DNA from: an uncultured Maribacter sp. | GTDB taxonomy: Bacteria; Bacteroidota; Bacteroidia; Flavobacteriales; Flavobacteriaceae | Length of the DNA stretch: 6,914 bases | Direction: 5' to 3' | Assembly: GCA_905479535.1 (NCBI GenBank) | Contig: CAJQMW010000509.1 | Location: 1-6,914 of the forward strand | Shown here: piece after piece, positions 4,931 to 6,914 of the stretch | Layout: every line of letters begins with the position of its first letter | How positions within the stretch are numbered: position 1 is the first letter of the stretch | Notes under the pieces: generated by a model | What the model saw: only the letters and a program-made list of their open reading frames with translations | What the model was told of the DNA's origin: nothing | The model's database searches: none | Translations under genes and position numbers: made by a program

Positions 4931-5698
4931 TTAACCTTCCCCTCTATATTTTTCTATGGCCTCCTTTATTTTTTGAATTCGGTTCTCAGGATCTGGGTGG
5001 GTGCTCTTAAACTCGGGGACCCTGTCAGGTCCGCCAGCGGCCTTTAAAATTTCCATGACTTTTATCATCTCGTACGGGTCGTAACCGGACTGTATCATGA
5101 ACAGTACGCCAAGTTCGTCGCTCTCCAGTTCGTCCCCCCGACCATTGGTCAGTAAAGTATTTTGTCCAATACTTCCTACCACATTTCCCATGTCCGCGCC
5201 CACAGTAGCACCCATGGTAAGGGTTTGCCAAAAACTACTCTCCGCTATACGTTCTGCGGAGTGTCTTCCAATAACATGCCCTATTTCATGTCCTAAAACA
5301 CCCGCCAACTGTGCCTCGGTCAATTGCGAAAAAAGGGCGTACGTAATAAAGCATTGGCCTCCAGGTAATGCAAAGGCGTTTATAGTCTGGTCGTCCGCCA
5401 ACAAATGAAAATCATATTGATACGGAGTTTCCCTGGCAATGCTGTTATTCACCAGTTTATTACCCACATTATCTACAAAAGCCTGTAAACGTTCGTCCGG
5501 ATAAAGCCCACCGTGCTGTTGTGCCATTTCCGGGGCACTTTGCAGACCAATGGCAATTTCCTGCTCAGCGGTCATGTTAATATGCTGTGAGCGTCCTGTA
5601 TATGGATTTTCTTCCTTATTGCTACACTTTTGGACAAAGGCAAAGGCAACGATAGCCAAGCCGATAAAGATTCTGATTTTCCAACTTCCTCTTCTCAT
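4931..5698 (-). CDS. M48-family zinc metallopeptidase, membrane anchored
   Basis: A 255-residue peptidase of the M48 group (BepA/Oma1/HtpX-like catalytic fold). After RRGSWKIR a hydrophobic segment (about 9-23, RIFIGLAIVAFAFVQ) anchors it, with the catalytic part outside the inner membrane. TAEQEIAIGLQSAPEMAQQ (43-61) is the usual entry region of periplasmic M48 proteins. INAFALPGGQCFITYALF (106-123) precedes the zinc motif HEIGH (137-141; H137, E138, H141). GRHSAER follows, and ELESDELG (190-197) supplies the third ligand E190 and D194. STHPDPENRI (232-241) is the conserved C-terminal motif. There are no TPR repeats, so it is a short form. C25 follows VQK, which is not a good lipobox, so I prefer a signal anchor over a lipoprotein. 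Family members commonly act in envelope protein quality control; the substrate here is unknown. It lies 40 bp downstream of the M15 gene on the same strand. Confidence 0.92.
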   Translation of the reverse strand: MRRGSWKIRIFIGLAIVAFAFVQKCSNKEENPYTGRSQHINMTAEQEIAIGLQSAPEMAQQHGGLYPDERLQAFVDNVGNKLVNNSIARETPYQYDFHLLADDQTINAFALPGGQCFITYALFSQLTEAQLAGVLGHEIGHVIGRHSAERIAESSFWQTLTMGATVGADMGNVVGSIGQNTLLTNGRGDELESDELGVLFMIQSGYDPYEMIKVMEILKAAGGPDRVPEFKSTHPDPENRIQKIKEAIEKYRGEG

Positions 5699-5738
5699 GG
5701 TGTTCGTGTTCCGATAGGAAGTCTAAGATACAAAAGTG

Positions 5739-6470
5739 TTACAGAAGGTCTCTATTGATGTCTAAAATATTGTTTTGGATGTAATTTTTAAGAAACCTTA
5801 TCGTAAAATGTTCCGCCCCATAAAACGTTTCTTTTTGTAGTAGCTGTACAATATTTTTGCTTCTGAAAGCTTCTAACATCGGTATGGAAATGGGGGCGTA
5901 GCTATAGTGCCAAGGCTCATATTTGAAACCCCTTCTTTTGGGCTCGTCCGTATAAACAAGATGGTAATCGTAAGTTTCGGAGTTCTCGTCCATCCACTTT
6001 TTAAAATCTTCATAGGGGCCTCCAGCACCAAATTTTTCGGGTACCAGGACATCACCGTCAACTTTCCGGTAACCATCAACAATGTCTGTATCCGTGCCCC
6101 AATGGTGGCGGCTGGTACCGGGTATTGTGGAATACTCTATAATTTTATCGATGGCCGCCAGAGGTTCCATTCCCTCGTCGGTATAGGTGATAAACTTCCG
6201 CTCAAAAATACCTTCTTGTCTCTGAAAATTACGGTAGCTAGATACTATTTTTAAATCGATACCATCACTGTAAGCCGCTTTCTTCATTTCCAAAAAAGCA
6301 TCGTGCGCTTCTTTTCTAAGATTGATATTTTTCCCATAGAGTCGAATATCCGATTTACCCATTAGTTCTACAATGGAATATTCCTCCTCTTGATTTATTA
6401 CTAAAGTCGGTGCTAAAGCAATGGCTAGGCCTGTAGCCCCACTTTTTTTGATGAATGTTCTTCGTTCCAT
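5739..6470 (-). CDS. Tat-exported M15/VanY-type D-alanyl-D-alanine carboxypeptidase
   Basis: A 243-residue predicted peptidoglycan peptidase that trims the terminal D-Ala of stem peptides. The N-terminus MERRTFIKKSGATGLAIALAP has a twin-arginine motif (RRTFIK) and a short hydrophobic stretch, which points to folded export by Tat. The M15B signature is clear. KIVSSYRNFQRQ (74-85) is the usual lead-in. SRHHWGTDTD (120-129) fits SxHxxGxxxD, giving zinc ligands H122 and D129. YEPWHYSY (184-191) gives the general base E185 and the third ligand H188. The length fits a single-domain VanY-like enzyme with a helical C-terminus. The ATG at 6470 is the only start that retains the Tat motif. No exact TAnnTTTG precedes it. 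It may be cotranscribed with the downstream M48 gene. Confidence 0.9.
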   Translation of the reverse strand: MERRTFIKKSGATGLAIALAPTLVINQEEEYSIVELMGKSDIRLYGKNINLRKEAHDAFLEMKKAAYSDGIDLKIVSSYRNFQRQEGIFERKFITYTDEGMEPLAAIDKIIEYSTIPGTSRHHWGTDTDIVDGYRKVDGDVLVPEKFGAGGPYEDFKKWMDENSETYDYHLVYTDEPKRRGFKYEPWHYSYAPISIPMLEAFRSKNIVQLLQKETFYGAEHFTIRFLKNYIQNNILDINRDLL

Positions 6471-6544
6471 AGGTTTCGGACGCTCGTTTACAGTTAATTA
6501 GAAAGCTCTATTTTATTTTGGCTCGTCGTACGTTCTAAAATTAA

Positions 6545-6567
6545 ACAAATAATTCTGGATTATTTGT
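6545..6567. repeat. 23-bp inverted repeat between the T9SS cargo gene and the M15 gene
   Basis: ACAAATAAT (6545-6553) and ATTATTTGT (6559-6567) are perfect 9-bp inverted copies around TCTGG. On the minus strand the second arm runs into TTAATTTTAG, so it could be a weak AT-rich terminator for the T9SS cargo gene 40 bp upstream. It could instead be an operator for the M15 gene, whose ATG is 75 bp downstream. The sequence alone does not decide between these. Confidence 0.45.
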
Positions 6568-6606
6568 ACCACAGATTACTTAAGCCATTCCCAGTTGTAC
6601 ATCAAT

Positions 6607-6914
6607 CTAATTGTCCTGATAGGTGGACAGATATAAATATCCTTGATGTCTTATATTTAAATCGTTCAAGGTAATGATGTAATAATAGATACCGGAAGCC
6701 AAGCCTTTATTTCTTGAAATAGCACTTTCCCTATTGGAGATTCCATTAAACTCATTTTGATAATTCTGTTGTGAATATACCAGAATACCATATCTATTGA
6801 ATATCTGAATTGAGTTATTGGGGGAATTTTCAATGCCCGCTATCACTAGTGTATCATTTACCCCGTCCCCATTAGGTGTCATATAATAGTTGTCCAACTG
6901 AATATTGTCCAAGG
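6607..6914 (-). CDS. 3' end of a gene with a T9SS type B sorting domain (CHU_C, gliding motility-associated C-terminal domain)
   Basis: About 102 codons, open to the right edge; the TTG at 6912 is only the first whole codon, not a start. The fragment is a nearly complete CHU_C / type B C-terminal sorting domain, which directs a protein through the type IX secretion system to the surface or medium. Family features in order are YMTPNGDGVNDTLVIAGIE, then SIQIFNRYGILVYS (consensus IxIFNRWGxxVF), NYQNEFNG (usually NYxNxWxG), GLASGIYYYIITL, and a final beta strand RHQGYLYL. Two aromatic positions differ from consensus, W to Y in NRYG and W to F in NEFNG, but the rest is conserved. The functional domain of the protein lies outside the window, so its activity cannot be stated. 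The stop is TAG at 6609-6607. Confidence 0.9.
   Translation of the reverse strand, partial: LDNIQLDNYYMTPNGDGVNDTLVIAGIENSPNNSIQIFNRYGILVYSQQNYQNEFNGISNRESAISRNKGLASGIYYYIITLNDLNIRHQGYLYLSTYQDN

Noticed and set aside
5025..5408. Open frames overlapping the M48 gene on both strands
   Set aside because: The M48 frame carries all catalytic motifs; the others are low-complexity Ser/Pro/Gly-rich shadows with no promoter or family signature.
5615..5635. Possible lipobox of the M48 protein around C25 (VQKC)
   Set aside because: The -3 and -1 positions (Val, Lys) do not fit a lipobox, and the hydrophobic segment is better read as a signal anchor.
5873..6254. Open frames of 69 and 115 codons within the M15 gene
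   Set aside because: They overlap the zinc-ligand region of the M15 gene in other frames and show no domain, signal or codon pattern of their own.
6579..6602. Seven-codon minus-strand ORF between the T9SS cargo gene and the M15 gene
   Set aside because: It is too short to distinguish from chance and has no ribosome-binding site, terminator or attenuator structure linked to it.

Overview
The window looks like a stretch of chromosome from a flavobacterium (Bacteroidota, probably a marine Flavobacteriaceae). Four lines of evidence agree. A gene at the right edge ends in a CHU_C / type IX secretion 'type B' sorting domain. Several genes have a TAnnTTTG element, the Bacteroidota -7 promoter signature, just upstream. 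Start codons lack clear Shine-Dalgarno sequences. The protein wording of the methyltransferase, ankyrin and small membrane genes is flavobacterial in style. The first 13 bases are not genomic: they match the common 3' end of Illumina adapters, so the window starts at an untrimmed contig or read end.

Left part (14-2322). The C-terminal part of an ApbE flavin transferase runs rightward and meets a leftward SAM-dependent methyltransferase stop codon to stop codon, with no base between them. Upstream of the methyltransferase lies a 124-codon GxxExxY / PD-(D/E)XK gene. It is bracketed by inverted arrays of three 9-10 bp units (consensus about CACKAATTT), and the left array contains the methyltransferase start codon. 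Next comes map (type I methionine aminopeptidase), also leftward.

Middle (2353-4930). gpmI (cofactor-independent phosphoglycerate mutase) lies 30 bp upstream of map. A 252 bp divergent spacer separates it from a rightward gene for a small exported ankyrin-repeat protein; the spacer holds a cluster of GTTAA/TTAAC half-sites and two hairpins. A strong bidirectional terminator follows. It is shared with a leftward 55-codon gene (4625-4792) for a single-pass membrane microprotein, easily missed because of its size.

Right part (4931-6914). A membrane-anchored M48 metallopeptidase, a Tat-exported M15/VanY-type carboxypeptidase and the 3' end of a T9SS type B cargo gene all run leftward. The two peptidases are 40 bp apart and may form an envelope-hydrolase unit.

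Most genes are housekeeping or ordinary accessory genes. The least expected structure is the GxxExxY gene inside its repeat brackets. The second is the microprotein with its own promoter region and terminator. I see no RNA gene, CRISPR array, classical insertion sequence or defence island.
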